From positions 50,789,702-50,853,701 of the forward strand of contig JBANSL010000004.1 in NCBI GenBank assembly GCA_037127255.1: a stretch of DNA of 64,000 bases. Reading direction: 5' to 3'. A program made the translations under genes and the position numbers. Source of the DNA: Persicaria tinctoria (taxonomy: Eukaryota > Streptophyta > Magnoliopsida > Caryophyllales > Polygonaceae). Under the pieces are notes generated by a model that was given only the letters and a program-made list of their open reading frames with translations, ran no database searches and had not been told where the DNA came from. Numbering within the stretch: the first letter of the stretch is position 1; each line of letters begins with the position of its first letter. Shown here one piece after another: positions 52,905 through 64,000 of this stretch.

Positions 52905-53380
52905 GATTTGGATGAGGTCAGGCCCTGCTGGACCACCACCTAGGGCATCCTTGCAGATGATTACACGTAGAGAAGGGTCAACGAGGAGGTCCCGCGTGGG
53001 TGTTGTGTGGCTTAGATGTGCGATCCTGTCGGCAGTCGAGTTGACCTCCCGGAAGACATGGCCGAATTATACCCTATCAAAGTGTTGGAGTAGGAGTAGG
53101 GTGTCAGAAATCAGCATCTCGATCTCCCACAGGCAGCACCACAGTCCTCGCAAACAATTAATGACGGTTAGGTTGTCGCCTTCAATCATGATTCTGGGAA
53201 GCCGGAGCTCCTTTGCCTTGGCCATGCCTCCTCTGATCGCCATAGCCTCTGCAGCTAATGCTGAGATGTGTCCACATTTGAAGCCACCACACTCGATGGC
53301 TGCCCCATTGTGGTCCCTAATAATGAAACTTGCAGAAGCTTAACCCGAAGATAGTTTGGATCCATCAAAATTAATTTTGA
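52905..53380 (-). pseudogene. LINE ORF2 RNase H domain
   Basis: On the minus strand it reads KINFDGSKLSSG, SFIIRDHNGAAIECGGFKCG, AEAMAIRGGMAKAKELRLP, MIEGDNLTVINCLRG and GHVFREVNS...AHL. This is the plant RVT_3 RNase H found at the C-terminus of many plant LINEs, with the acidic residues D, E and D present. The poly(A) follows at once. Confidence 0.8.
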
Positions 53381-53471
53381 AAAATCCCTCATCTGGTTTG
53401 CTCCATCTCAAATTTCTTCTTCTTCGTGGTTGATTTGTCCAAGTTTTCTGGTGTTGGTATGTGGCCCCCTC

Positions 53472-54501
53472 TTAAAAGGTCAATTTTGAGGCAGCCCAGT
53501 TCTGTATTTGTTGTTTGGTATAATTCTCCATAGTATGGATGGATGTTGTATTGAGGTTTTCAAATACTTGTCGATTCCTGCTTGTCCATATACTCCACCA
53601 TGTTGTCGCAAGTCTTCCTTTTTGATCGTGGTTGAGTTTATTAAAAATTTCGCATACAATGTTTTTTATTGATTTGTTTCTAGTGTCAATTTCTCGAATC
53701 ACTTTTTCAATGTTTTGGTCAATTTTGTGAATCAATTGTAGGGTGTTGTGGCATTCGGTAAAGAGATGGATTGGACTTTCATCCGTCCGGTCACACAGAG
53801 CGCGAGATAGTGGAACATGAATGCCTTTGTTTGCTAGTCTGGTTCTCGTCGGGATTCCATCTAGTGTAAGTTTCCAGATGAAGTTTTTTACTTTCGGGAA
53901 TGTGTCTAGGTTTCATATCCATGTCGTGTCACAAGTTTCTTCTGTGTTTTACTTTGTGATGTGTGCTAGTGCACTTGTCGTGCTGAACCAACCATTTTTA
54001 CTTGGTTTCCAGTATAATCTGTCTTCTATTTCGTGTTCTGGTATGTAGATGTCATCGATCTTGTTGACCACATTCGTTGGAAGGATGTTAGATAATTCAT
54101 CAATTTTCCATTTCTTGTTGATGTCGATGTATTTTTCCGCCTTTTCATTTTCGTTGATTGTGATGTTTGGATGTTGTCGACCTTGTAATGGTTTTCCATC
54201 TAGCCAGATGTCTTTCCAAAAATTTATCATCTTTCCATTTCCTATTTGCCATATTAGTCCTTTGTAGAATTCTTCTTTTAGTTCCATTAATTTGGCACAT
54301 TGCCAAGATGAATTTCCTTTTCGCTTGTATTCAAGGAGGGGGGTTTCTTTCAAATATTTTCCTTTAATCACTTGGACCCATGGGTTACATGGCTCCGCTA
54401 AGATTTTCCAAAGCAATTTCATTTGTAGTGCTTGGTTCATATCTTTTGTTTTATGTATTCCTACGCGTCTTAATTGTTTCTGCTTACACACCTTGTCCCA
54501 G
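53472..54501 (-). pseudogene. LINE ORF2 post-RT region (zf-RVT)
   Basis: It reads WDKVCKQKQLRRVGIHKTKD, MNQALQMKLLWKILAEPCNP, WVQVIKGKYLKETPLLEYKR, GLIWQIGNGKMINFWKDIWL and then WWSIWTSRNRQVFENLNT. This is the standard order after the RT thumb in plant LINEs. A frame break lies near 53740-53945. The upstream RT core is missing. Confidence 0.8.
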
Positions 54502-54502
54502 C

Positions 54503-56215
54503 TGTTGTGAGCTGAATCTGCCATGTTTTACAGTAACTTTTGTATCGTTTTCTACATACATTTCATGCATTTTGGCTAAGATAGTACAAAATCTATGTAG
54601 TTTATGTTTATTTGCCAAATTATGGAGTCTACACTAGTTTCTATTTAATTTCAAAGAATTCAAGGCAAATTATAGCAGTTCTGAGAAAGGTCGGAAAAGC
54701 TCGGAAATCAACTACAGAAGTCCAAGGTCAAGAAGCAGCGGAACCAGTCGAATCAAGCTAGGACCCAGAGTTACTCGATCTAGAGTACTGCTACTCGATC
54801 TTGACGAAGGTGTCCGAGCACAGGCCTTGTCGACTAAGCACTGATCGAGAAACTGAGCCAGAGACAACCCGACTTCCGGAAGCCAACTCGATCTCGAGTT
54901 TCCTTGTCGAGATCGACAACACCAGGAGCGCCATGTCTGGAGTCGATGAGTTATGCCATGTCGAGAAGCCGAGCAAAACCCTAGTCGATCTCGATGAGCT
55001 TTGTCGAGATCGAGGAACCCATGGCGCTAATCCGAGTCCGTGACGAGCACCATCTACTCGACTACATTAGGCCAGCCCTCATCGATGCACATCCAACTCG
55101 ATCTTGAGTTGCCTAGTCGAGATCGAGGAGCCAAGGAGCACAAGTCCGAGCCATGTCGAGCAGAGCTACCCGACCAAGCCAGCCAGCCCAAGTCGATGAC
55201 CATCCTAATCCATCTCGAGGAGCCCTAGTCGAGATCGACGAGCCATGTCCGAAGCCGCGTTACGCGGTATGAGCAGTCCTACACGTTGTGGGAGTCCTTA
55301 GAGCCGAAGGAGATCGAGAAAGCCGAGATCTATCCTACATCTATCTATCAACTATCCATGGAAGACAGGATCTATCAACAAGAAGATACTTACCTATTAT
55401 ATATTTATTTTTCCCTTTTAGATTTAATTCCTAAATTACATTTATTTATCTTTTAAGCTTTTTAGATATAGATAGATATCTTCTATCCTTGAATAACAAG
55501 GAATAGAAGGCTATAAATAAAGCCTTAGGGGCTGGTTTTTCATCATTCAATTCACAAGTTAGAGAAATAGTTCCATAGAGACGGTTTAGGAGTTCAGAGG
55601 TTTTAAGGTTTTGGCGTTCAACGAAAGTTGGAGTGCCGGGATTGTAAAGACTTTGAATATAGTTTAAAATGCAAGTTTCTTTTTTTACATCAAAGATGTC
55701 TGGTATTGCAATGAAGAGCGAGTAGTCCACCCACTTCTGGGGATGGAGTGAGCCCGACGGTGGCCATGTGAGGTGATGAGATAAAGGTCAGATCTTTTTA
55801 TGCAATTCGTCTTCTATCCCTATGAGCATGATTCTTTTGCGAGAGTTGAAGGTGACCCTTGTTTGTATTATTGAAGCAAAAGTGATCTTAATGCAACTTG
55901 GGTTAATTATGTGAAAAGGATTAGTAACAATTAGGATTTATTCGAAAGCCTCTATATGCCTATTTGTTAATAACGAAAGTTATTTTGATGGAAAGCATGA
56001 CCTTTTATACCTTTATGTGTTACTTTGCATGATTATCATTGTGGTGTTGATACCCTAGCTTTGAACGTTCTTTATATATTGATTTATTTCTGTCAAAATC
56101 TGAGTTCTGTGTTCGAATCTGCAAGTTTACAGTTTTCTGAGTTTTTAGTCGATCTAGAGGAGAGGCTTTGGTCTAGATCGAGTTAGCTTTGGTCTATATC
56201 AAGTTGGCTTTGGAG
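54503..56215 (+). repeat. Family-A LTR (truncated) inside the LINE
   Basis: It starts TGTTGTGAGCTG at 54503 and matches LTR C in order: ATGTTTTACAGTAAC, the palindrome cluster at 54770-55250, TATA CTATAAATAA at 55511-55520 with AGCCTTAGGGGCT, and the AGCGAGTAGTC block. The palindromes here are mostly TCGATCTCGAG and TCGAGATCGA. The LTR end (CCGCTGAC to CA) is missing, so it stops near 56215. LINE sequence adjoins both sides, but the RT core between the two sides is gone. Confidence 0.75.
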
Positions 56216-56233
56216 GGGGTGAATAATTTTTTT

Positions 56234-57001
56234 TTAAATCGGTTTCATCCTTTCTGCAGTGATTTTGTCTATAGCTTTGTAAATCGTTGAGCAAAGGCTA
56301 ATATGTCTGAAGTGGTTTGTCGTTGTTGGGTTGTCACATTTTGGCATCAAAGTAATAAAGGTGTGGTTGATTTGTTTTAGGATTCGACCAGAGTGAAAAA
56401 ATCCGTTAATTTCCTTTATGACTGATGGGCCTACAATATCCCAGTATTCCTGGTAAAATTCCACTGTCATTCCATCAGGTCCTGGAGATTTATCCTTTCC
56501 AATCGAGAAGAACGCATTTTTGATTTCCTGGTTTTATATCTTTTCAGTTAGCTTCGAATTATCATCATCAGTGATTTCTGTATTGATGAGTGAGAGGTAA
56601 TCATTGAGAAGGTTATGGTTGATCGGTTGGATCCTAAACCTTTTCTCGAAATCATTTTTTATTTCTCTTGTAATACTTTCTTCTCCTGTGGCTAATGTGC
56701 CATCCATAGTTTGAATTTTCTTTATGATTTTTCTATTTCTCCTTCCTGATGCCATTCGGTGGAAATAACCTGAGTTTGTGTCAGCCAATTTAAAGTGTTT
56801 TGTTTTGGCTCGTTGGCTCCAATACATTTTATGGTATGATAAGATTTTTTCTCGTTTATTTATAAGTTTGTTCTGCTTTTTGTTGTTGTTGCCATTCTGG
56901 GATATTCCGTTTCTGTTTTGTAAATCGATGAGTGAATCATCGATTTCTTTTAATTGACGGAATATATTTCCAAATGTTTTCTTATTCCATTCTTTAGTCA
57001 A
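56234..57001 (-). pseudogene. LINE ORF2 linker and RT N-terminus
   Basis: MTKEWNKKTFGNIFRQLKEI begins the linker, then WSQRAKTKHFKLADTNSGYF (the conserved WxxRAKxxWLxxGDxNTxFF motif in altered form). A stop follows near 56533. RT starts FYQEYWDIVGPSVIKEINGF, NHTFITLMPKCDNP and FRHISLCSTIYKAIDKITAE. It breaks off after RMKPI at about 56245, next to T-rich junction DNA. Confidence 0.8.
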
Positions 57002-57866
57002 TCACTTAAGTATTTGTGTTTTTTTCACCAGATTGTACATATGTGATCCTCCAACATTTGATCTCCAAGCATGTTGAACCACATGTCGGTAATCTTTTCG
57101 TGTAATCCACATTTTTTCAAATTTAAATGGTTGGGCTTTGAACTGTTCTTGGTTATCTAATTCTGTTACAATGGGACAATGATCTGATGATGTAAGTGCA
57201 TCATTTTTCGTTGTAATGTTGGGGAACCAGGTGAGTATTTGCTCCTATATTAAGGTTCTGTCAAGTTTTTCCATGATGTTATTGTTATTGGATCTATTTT
57301 TCCTCCATGTAAAAGAGTTCCCAAGCGTAGACATTTCTTGTAATAAACATCTATCCTTGAATTCTGTTAATATTCTATATCTGTTCGGATGTGGTTCCAT
57401 CCCTCCTTCTTTTTCTGAGCTATTTTGAATTTCATTTAGATCTTCCATGATCATGAATGGGTAGTCCAATGATTGGACGTAACGTTGTAGTCCAGTCCAG
57501 AAGTTTGATTTTTCGTTCTCATGAGGTGGTCTGTATACGAATACGATATTGATAGTAATGTTTCTATGTTTGTTTTCATATCTGATTGCTATGAATCTTT
57601 GATCCGTATGGACCATTTCTAGGGATTCGTCCCAGAGATTATGGCTTTTCCATAGAACACATAATCTTCCAGCCCTTCCTTGTTGTCGGGGCCCAAATCA
57701 TATGATCAAACCCTGGTTTTTTCAAAACTGTCTCTTTTGGTTGGCGTTCAGTTCTCGTTTCTAGTAATGCAATTACTTGAATTTTCTCAATTTTACAGAA
57801 TGACTCTATTTCCGTCCATAGGTTTCTGCGGCCTATCCCGCATATGTTCCATGAGCATAATCTCAT
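57002..57866 (-). pseudogene. LINE ORF2 apurinic-type endonuclease
   Basis: ORF2 starts ATGCGTTTATGCTC-like at 57866: MRLCSWNICGIGRRNLWTEI, then VIALLETRTE (catalytic Glu). After a shift near 57630 it continues IVFVYRPPHENEKSNFWTGL, DYPFMIMEDLNEI (D and N) and LGNSFTWRKN, and the end region keeps SDHCPI near 57190. These are the EEP endonuclease motifs. The ATG follows the ORF1 stop by a single base. Confidence 0.8.
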
Positions 57867-57867
57867 A

Positions 57868-60120
57868 TTAACCTATTTGATTTGGGGGTTTCTGTTCTAT
57901 AGTCTTTTCGTGGGTCAAACTATTTGTTCGTGATGCAAGTAAAGGCTTCGCACAAAACGTTTTTCCATGAGAGAGGAAATTGAAGTCAAGCCACTTGATG
58001 AAAGAGGACTTACAAATGTCGATCCGGCTAGCGGAATTCAAATCAAACCGATGACAGATAAATACAATGTGTTCGGTTATATTCATATATCTTTTTCCCT
58101 TTTGTAATATTTGTTCAGTTCCTCTGAATTTCACTTTCTTATTCCAATTATTAGTCCACTTCCACAACTTTTCATGAAGGAGCTTGTATTTATACGGTGG
58201 ATACACATATAAATCCCAACCGGAATGCAGTGCTATCTGTTCATCGTTATTGGTTGAAACCACCAACCTGTTCACATAGATAACCATTTCGGAAGACAAA
58301 CCAGCCCTTAGTGAGCATCTGTTCAGGAGGCTATCTCTAGTCATAGATTCTCGTTGAAAGGGTTTTCTTTCAGCTTCACTGTTCAGATCACCAAATTCAT
58401 CCACAAGGAGGAGAGAGATCTCAGTTTCACCTACTTTGCAGGCAAACCTCAATTGATATAAAGAGGGTAGATCAAAAAGAAAACAAATCAAAAAAGATTT
58501 AACGTACACACATACCAAAAAAGCATTCCGAGAATAATAGTCCGCCATTTCCATTATAATCAAGTATGTATTCCACCATTTCAACAGTATTGGATCTTGG
58601 ATCCATGCACACAAATAGCATAGTATTATTTCGGCTCTCATCTCATCACTTTGTTGTTCTAGATTTGTTCTAGCGTTTATTCCTTTGAGGGATGCTCCTT
58701 TCATTTCTTCTATATTATTCCTTATTCCTCTATTCGTAGACTCATTTCTTTTGATCTTCTTTTCCTGGTCACTGCTTAGGTTTCTTTTGCTTCCTTGCTT
58801 GCTTTCTGTACTTAAATTCAGTGAACAAATGTAAAGCTTCAAACCTTTGTTTCTACATGGAGAGACTTCCAGCTGCGAGGTTTTGTTGTTCATTTTCCCT
58901 TCCACTTTTGTCTTCTCTGAGCATGTCCTTTTGTCATGTCTCACGTACTCATAAATCAAATTGATGATGAATTGGATCCTCTTCATCAGGTCATGTTCAT
59001 GGGTGTGTTTCAATATACATCTATTCATATGTATTTCTATTCTACCACTTGTTAAAGCTTGAGAACAATCAAGACAATACATCAAACAGATCACAAGGAT
59101 ACAACCCGTCCATTTCTTATTTCCCATGAAGATGAACCCAACATAATAAGTAGGACAAGTATTAAAGCGAACTTCCAACTCATGAAAATGCACACAGGAG
59201 TAATTTCTATTTCCATCTTTTTTCCCTTTTTCTTTTGGGCTACTAAGCTTATACCATTTCAAGCAAATCATGGTTCTAGAGTATTTAACCATGTGATCGA
59301 TCATAGATTTCAACTCACTTTTATAAGTGCATTTGTAGGGTCTATGTAAGCAGAGTCTGGTGTCGGATCTTATAGCTTGCCAATTCTTGTTGGAAATATT
59401 TAGAAAGAAAAACATTTTATTCCAATCAAACCTAAATTCAGGGTCAATAGTGCATTGAATCACATAACAACATATATTTCCAGAAAGAAGGTTAATAATA
59501 TCAGCCACATTGCGATAGGTACTCAACCATTTCAATAATACTTGGTTTAGAGTCCATACCCATAGATAGCATACTATCATTTCAGCTCTCGTTTTCCTTC
59601 CAAAGATCGTTTCATCACCACGTTGTTCACCTTGGTACACCTGTTCGGGCTTCTTTGTTGTCCTGAGTTCTTTCTTCCTTTCCTTCTCTAGTTGCTTCCA
59701 TTGTACATGTTCTGTGTCAGAAGTTGTGAGAAGATGTCCTGTTCCATTAAATATGAAATCAAGGCAGGTTTTATGTTGAGAGATCCGGCGGAATTCAAAC
59801 CATAAATGATTTTTATTGCCAATTCTAGTTTCATGGTCAAAAGGCTCAAAAGAAGCAATGGAGATTGATTTCAGTTCCAGAGCAGAACGTGCATGCTGTT
59901 TCAAGCTGCAAAAAAGTATTATATCCGGCGTAGGACAATAATGTAGATTTTTAGTTCGGCTGCAGTTACAAGGGTTCAGCAAGAAACCATGTGATCCGAA
60001 GGGGGGAGTCCCTACCCTTCCGATGTGTTTTAGATTCCTATAGGATTTCATTTCAATGTCGATTTCGATTTCATTTCTTTTCATTTCAATATAGTTTGTT
60101 CGCAGGGAGACAAGAAGCAT
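57868..60120 (-). CDS. LINE ORF1, 750 aa, unusual
   Basis: An open frame of 750 codons starts at ATG 60120 and ends in TAA at 57868-57870, one base before the ORF2 ATG. It lies where ORF1 is expected. I see no CCHC knuckle and no clear DUF4283, which plant L1 ORF1 proteins usually carry. It is rich in Cys, Trp and Lys. The two halves are related: AEMIVCYLWVWTLNQVLLKW and AEIILCYLCAWIQDPILLKW, each followed by similar text, give an internal duplication about 313 codons apart. Function unknown; by position, an RNA-binding particle protein is likely. Confidence 0.6.
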   Translation of the reverse strand: MLLVSLRTNYIEMKRNEIEIDIEMKSYRNLKHIGRVGTPPFGSHGFLLNPCNCSRTKNLHYCPTPDIILFCSLKQHARSALELKSISIASFEPFDHETRIGNKNHLWFEFRRISQHKTCLDFIFNGTGHLLTTSDTEHVQWKQLEKERKKELRTTKKPEQVYQGEQRGDETIFGRKTRAEMIVCYLWVWTLNQVLLKWLSTYRNVADIINLLSGNICCYVIQCTIDPEFRFDWNKMFFFLNISNKNWQAIRSDTRLCLHRPYKCTYKSELKSMIDHMVKYSRTMICLKWYKLSSPKEKGKKDGNRNYSCVHFHELEVRFNTCPTYYVGFIFMGNKKWTGCILVICLMYCLDCSQALTSGRIEIHMNRCILKHTHEHDLMKRIQFIINLIYEYVRHDKRTCSEKTKVEGKMNNKTSQLEVSPCRNKGLKLYICSLNLSTESKQGSKRNLSSDQEKKIKRNESTNRGIRNNIEEMKGASLKGINARTNLEQQSDEMRAEIILCYLCAWIQDPILLKWWNTYLIIMEMADYYSRNAFLVCVYVKSFLICFLFDLPSLYQLRFACKVGETEISLLLVDEFGDLNSEAERKPFQRESMTRDSLLNRCSLRAGLSSEMVIYVNRLVVSTNNDEQIALHSGWDLYVYPPYKYKLLHEKLWKWTNNWNKKVKFRGTEQILQKGKRYMNITEHIVFICHRFDLNSASRIDICKSSFIKWLDFNFLSHGKTFCAKPLLASRTNSLTHEKTIEQKPPNQIG

Positions 60121-60123
60121 CAA

Positions 60124-61235
60124 TGAATGGACGAGGTAAGGATCGGACTTAATATTGGTCTTTCGGTTCCTGTTTTCGATTTCTGATCTGAGGACTCTAT
60201 TACAAGTATGTAGTTGTCCTATGTTGCTTGTTTTTTAGTTGTAATTAGAGCATGAATACTTGATTCCGTATATTCTTTTATTTTTTCTTTTCAGTTCTAC
60301 TCATGTACCAATTTATAATGAGGCTTGAGTTCATAAGTTCCACTTCATATGTTTTGCCCCTAGTTTGAACAAATAACTTGTTTTTTCCCCCACTCAATAC
60401 ATTGAAAGTATTCTAGCCCAGGACATGTATGATTATGATCTAGCCAAGCTCGATAGATTATCAAAGTTTTCCATTCCTTTCTCAACATCCAATAGGACAT
60501 CATAGCTTCTCGGTTCTTGTTTATTCCCGTCTGGTGTTGGGATTTAGTCTCAAACAAACAAACCAAGGGGGGCATAGGGGTGGTAAAAGAGGATCGATGG
60601 TGCCTGGATCTTGCCAGTTGCCGTTGTTGTCGGATGTACTGATTATCGACTATTCCCAGATCTGTTCTTTTTTCTCCTAGCAGAAGATCCGAGGGGAACC
60701 CAAGGAAGGGCCAACATAGCGCCTGAGTCGCCCAAAAAAGGGGTTCCGAGCAGGGCATTAGCTCCATTTTTTCTCCTCTTTGTGGAAGGTCCAGCAGGAT
60801 CCTCGTGAACTCGCCAAGGGAGGGAGCACCACCAACGAACTGAAGCCTCCCGACACCTGTCGACCGACAGTGCCGCCCGTCCCGATCCACCCGCCACCAG
60901 CAACAACTCAAATTTCTTTTTCTTTTTCTGAATCGCCACCATCTTCTCCTTTTATTGCCCCATTCCTCCACTTGCGTACGTTTGTGAAACTTTCATCCAA
61001 CGAATTTGCTCCTTTCTCTTGGAATTTCTTGTGTTTCTTTCGAATTTGGGGGTTCTAGCTTTCGATTTTGGGGGATTTGTGGCTCGAGTGTTGCTTCTGG
61101 TGTCTTGATTGTTGCTGCTGGTGACAGATCCGGCTGGTTTGGGAGCGGTTTTGGGTTGTCGGCATTCAGGCAGGTGGCTAGGGTTTAGACGGCTCGCTCT
61201 GTACATGGATGGGTGTTACTCCGTAAAAAAGATTC
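60124..61235 (-). other. Possible LINE 5' UTR
   Basis: Minus-strand open stretches (61206-60952 and 60971-60360) have low-complexity or unrecognised text (Lys/Arg/Ser-rich, then LLDLPQRGEKMELMPCSEPL). The start-like end reads ACCCTAGCCACC near 61190. It lies upstream of ORF1 and could be a leader or ORF1's lost first part. No firm feature. Confidence 0.35.
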
Positions 61236-61345
61236 TTGATTTTTCGTTCTCATGAGGTGGTCCGTATACGAATACGATATTGATAGTAATGTTTCTATGT
61301 TTGTTTTCATATCTGATTGCTATGAATCTTTGATCCGTATGGACC
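61236..61345 (-). repeat. 110-bp duplicate of LINE endonuclease region
   Basis: It is identical to 57505-57614 except one base (TCCG against TCTG), same orientation, 3.73 kb apart. Sequence on either side differs. Confidence 0.9.
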
Positions 61346-61809
61346 TTCCCTCCCCCCCGACGGGCATTTGTCAAATTTTTTTATCTTTCCCCTTTTACAA
61401 ATTTTTTGGGTTGTGGGTTAGTCTTGTAATTTTGGAACTAGTTTTACAAATCGGTCCGAACTGTGGATTAGTAAACCCCATCCTCTCTTTAATTTTTAAG
61501 CCTTTGCAATATAACAGTTTTATTTCATCTACTATAAGTTAGAAATATTGTTTGTAGATAGTAACAAAATTACATAAAGAAAGAGAGATTCGGAGAAGGG
61601 AGTGTTTCAGTTGTAAGTTTGTAAATTGGATTTGGTCAAAGGGAAAGGAGTCATTGTCTTCCTTTACATATCTAACAAATATCAGAAAGTCAAGAAGTAT
61701 GTATTAAATTAGTAAATAGGCATATTTTAAATATTTGTTTCTATTGTTTGGGTGGATTTGATCGGGGAGGTATAATACTAGTTTGATTAGGTTTGTTTGA
61801 TTGGGTCAG

Positions 61810-61909
<100 letters not shown>

Positions 61910-61987
61910 TAGAAGATTTATATAGATTTGTCAAATTCATCATATTTCTATATTTTAAATATATTATTTGAATAATAAAATCTTATT

Positions 61988-62030
61988 AGATACCACATAT
62001 ATATATATATATATATATATATGGTATCTA
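61988..62030 (+). repeat. (TA)n hairpin
   Basis: TAGATACCA at 61988-61996 and TGGTATCTA at 62022-62030 flank a TA run, giving a perfect 9-bp inverted pair with a TA loop. Confidence 0.8.
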
Positions 62031-63189
62031 AAACTATAATTAAATATTTAAGAGGCACGAAGCCTTTTAAGATTTTAAAATTATGTTATATCGAGTAATA
62101 CATTAAGAAAAACATTCGATAAGATTTGAAAACCAATTTCTAGTTAAGATTGTTTTTGAAATTTGAAAGCTACTTTCGGTTAAGATTTGAAAACGGTATG
62201 TGTACGATTAGTTATTATTATATTTCAACAATAACTTATTATTATATTGTATTTGATTAGTTAGATTGGATATGTTTTCAACAATAATTGTAGTACGTAT
62301 ATGATATATTTTATTTGTTACCCGCATGGTTGCATGTTTTGTTAATAAATTATATCTTGTTATATTAATTATATCAAAATATTATATTAGATTATTAATT
62401 GACGTGACTCATCAAAATAGAACCATATATAAATATGTTTAAAAATTTTAATATTTTATATACTGCATCCGTTCAGAAATAAATGTCGTTTAACTTTTTA
62501 GCACGTTTTTAAGGAGATAAACCTTTATAAAATATTAGCTTTTTAAATTTTTTTAAAAATATTTTTAAACTTTTAATAAGTATAAAATTATATAAAAAAT
62601 TAATTAAAAAGTTAATATTTCATATAGTTTTTATCGCTTTAAAAACTGTATCAAAAATTCATACAATACTTATTTATGAATTATATTTAATGGGGTAACA
62701 AAAGAATCAATAAAATGTACAACATCATGGCATTTGCTCCAAAATATCTCTCCGGTTTTTATATAAATAATACTACTTGTACGTAGCAGGGATTTAGAAG
62801 GAAAATTTTAATTTTAATATGTGATAAAATTATGTGAGATATATGTGATATATGTGATAAGATTAATTTTAATTAATTGTGATAATTAAAGAAGGTGGGT
62901 TAGAGGATAAGTCACAAGATGTTATCAAAATTAACCAATCAAGATATGACAATAATTTATTAGTCAAATTAACCGTGAACCAAATATGGGCTTATTGATG
63001 ATCTAATCAAGATATATTGGCTTATTAATAATCTAGAAAGATAATTTTTTCACCTAACTATATTGACTTATTTATTGATGTGGCCCCAAAATATAATACA
63101 ACTTTAATTCAGAAAATTCCACGTATGCAAAAATAATCCCGTTTAATCCGGAAAATGACGTGGCCGCGAGGTCGCTTCAGCGGTCTCTG

Positions 63190-63628
<439 letters not shown>

Positions 63629-64000
63629 TATATATATATATATATATTCCATGGTATTAAAACTGGATTTGGGTTTACAGAAGTGGGCCACGAACATTTT
63701 GGGCTTGAGGCCCATATTTCACTCTTTGTTTAAATGAAACCTTTATTCTTATATCAATAATTTGGTCTTTCACTTTAAATCACCTAAAATCTTCCGTTTT
63801 CAGATTTCATTAATCAGCCCCAACCTCCAGACCACACATCTCTGCCCTCAACCTGGCCTACCTCGTCGGCCTCCGCCGCCTTTCTGCCCACGCTGACGCC
63901 TCTGTTTCCTCTCCTTCACCCTCGTCCTCTCCCACAGCGGCCATAGGAGTGCCTTACCTCCGCCAGCAACGAATCCATGTCTGTCCTCGACATCTCGGCG
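63629..64000 (+). promoter_or_regulatory. Probable host gene promoter and 5' end
   Basis: After 63650 the DNA changes from TA repeats to host-like sequence. GTGGGCCACG, TTTTGGGCTTG and GAGGCCCATA (63684-63716) contain TGGGCC/GGCCCA site II-type motifs, common in plant promoters of housekeeping and organelle genes. From about 63820 the sequence is GC-rich and coding-like, Ser/Pro/Leu/Arg-rich in several frames, with an ATG at 63978 (MSVLDISA). The gene runs off the window and I cannot name it. Confidence 0.35.

Larger units (their letters stand above)
52876..60123 (-). mobile_element. Plant L1-type LINE, rearranged
   Basis: Minus-strand order is a large ORF1 (60120-57868), then ORF2: endonuclease (57866 to about 57100), linker (57001-56534), RT start (56530-56245), [RT core missing, family-A LTR in its place], RT end and zf-RVT region (54501-53472), RNase H (53380-52905), and a poly(A) shown as a T run at 52876-52892. 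The 5' end is unclear, and 60124-61235 may be its 5' UTR. Several stops and frameshifts make it inactive. Confidence 0.8.

Noticed and set aside
52678..53343. + strand open frame of 221 codons
   Set aside because: Overlaps the minus-strand LINE RNase H, which has clear domain motifs.
59059..59349. + strand frame inside LINE ORF1
   Set aside because: Shadow of the 750-codon minus-strand ORF.
62462..62700. Stowaway MITE
   Set aside because: Only one end resembles the family; no inverted partner found.

Overview
The window is plant nuclear DNA, almost certainly angiosperm and probably eudicot. It shows Ty3/gypsy elements of the Athila and Tat lineages, a CACTA transposon, a Mutator-type fragment with a DUF1985 exon pair, a plant L1-type LINE with a terminal RNase H, long (TA)n tracts and fold-back DNA. 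I see no certain host gene; the last 350 bases look like a host promoter and 5' end. Nearly every coding region belongs to a mobile element, and most are broken.

Left part (1-18799): a pile of Athila-like elements. Element A (+, 1-4354) sits inside the 3' LTR of element B (-, 4355-11238). B keeps PBS, gag and protease but shows no RT, RNase H or integrase. Element C (+) is a 3' end with LTR 11683-13450. Then come an older Athila fragment D (protease piece, env-like ATHILA ORF), split by LTR E (-), the 5' end of element F (-), and two adjacent related LTRs. The A/B/C/E family and an LTR near 55 kb carry many copies of a palindrome of the form TCGANNTCGA, in LTRs, in UTRs and in a gag-protease linker, where it encodes VDID or VDVE repeats.

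Middle (18800-51224): one Athila-type element G, about 12 kb before insertions, bounded by matching TTGAC duplications. A 3.66 kb CACTA element lies in its 5' LTR. A young 14.07 kb Tat-type element H (-) lies in its reverse transcriptase at the MPFGL motif. A DUF1985 Mutator-like fragment lies in its 3' UTR. H is the most interesting part. Its gag-pro-pol is a single frame broken only by stop codons at three places, and its LTRs are about 99% identical. Between integrase and 3' LTR it carries an antisense ORF behind its own TATA box and G-box, a 71-bp repeat in exactly 17 units, and three B3-type DNA-binding-domain ORFs: two on the pol strand, and one on the opposite strand that reads across a good 84-nt intron.

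Right part (51225-64000): a chromovirus-like LTR (-), a rearranged LINE (-) whose RT core is replaced by a truncated family-A LTR, a large LINE ORF1 with an internal duplication coupled to ORF2 as TAAtATG, a 110-bp repeat of the LINE endonuclease, AT-rich DNA with (TA)n, a fold-back element with perfect stems, and a probable host promoter at the right edge.
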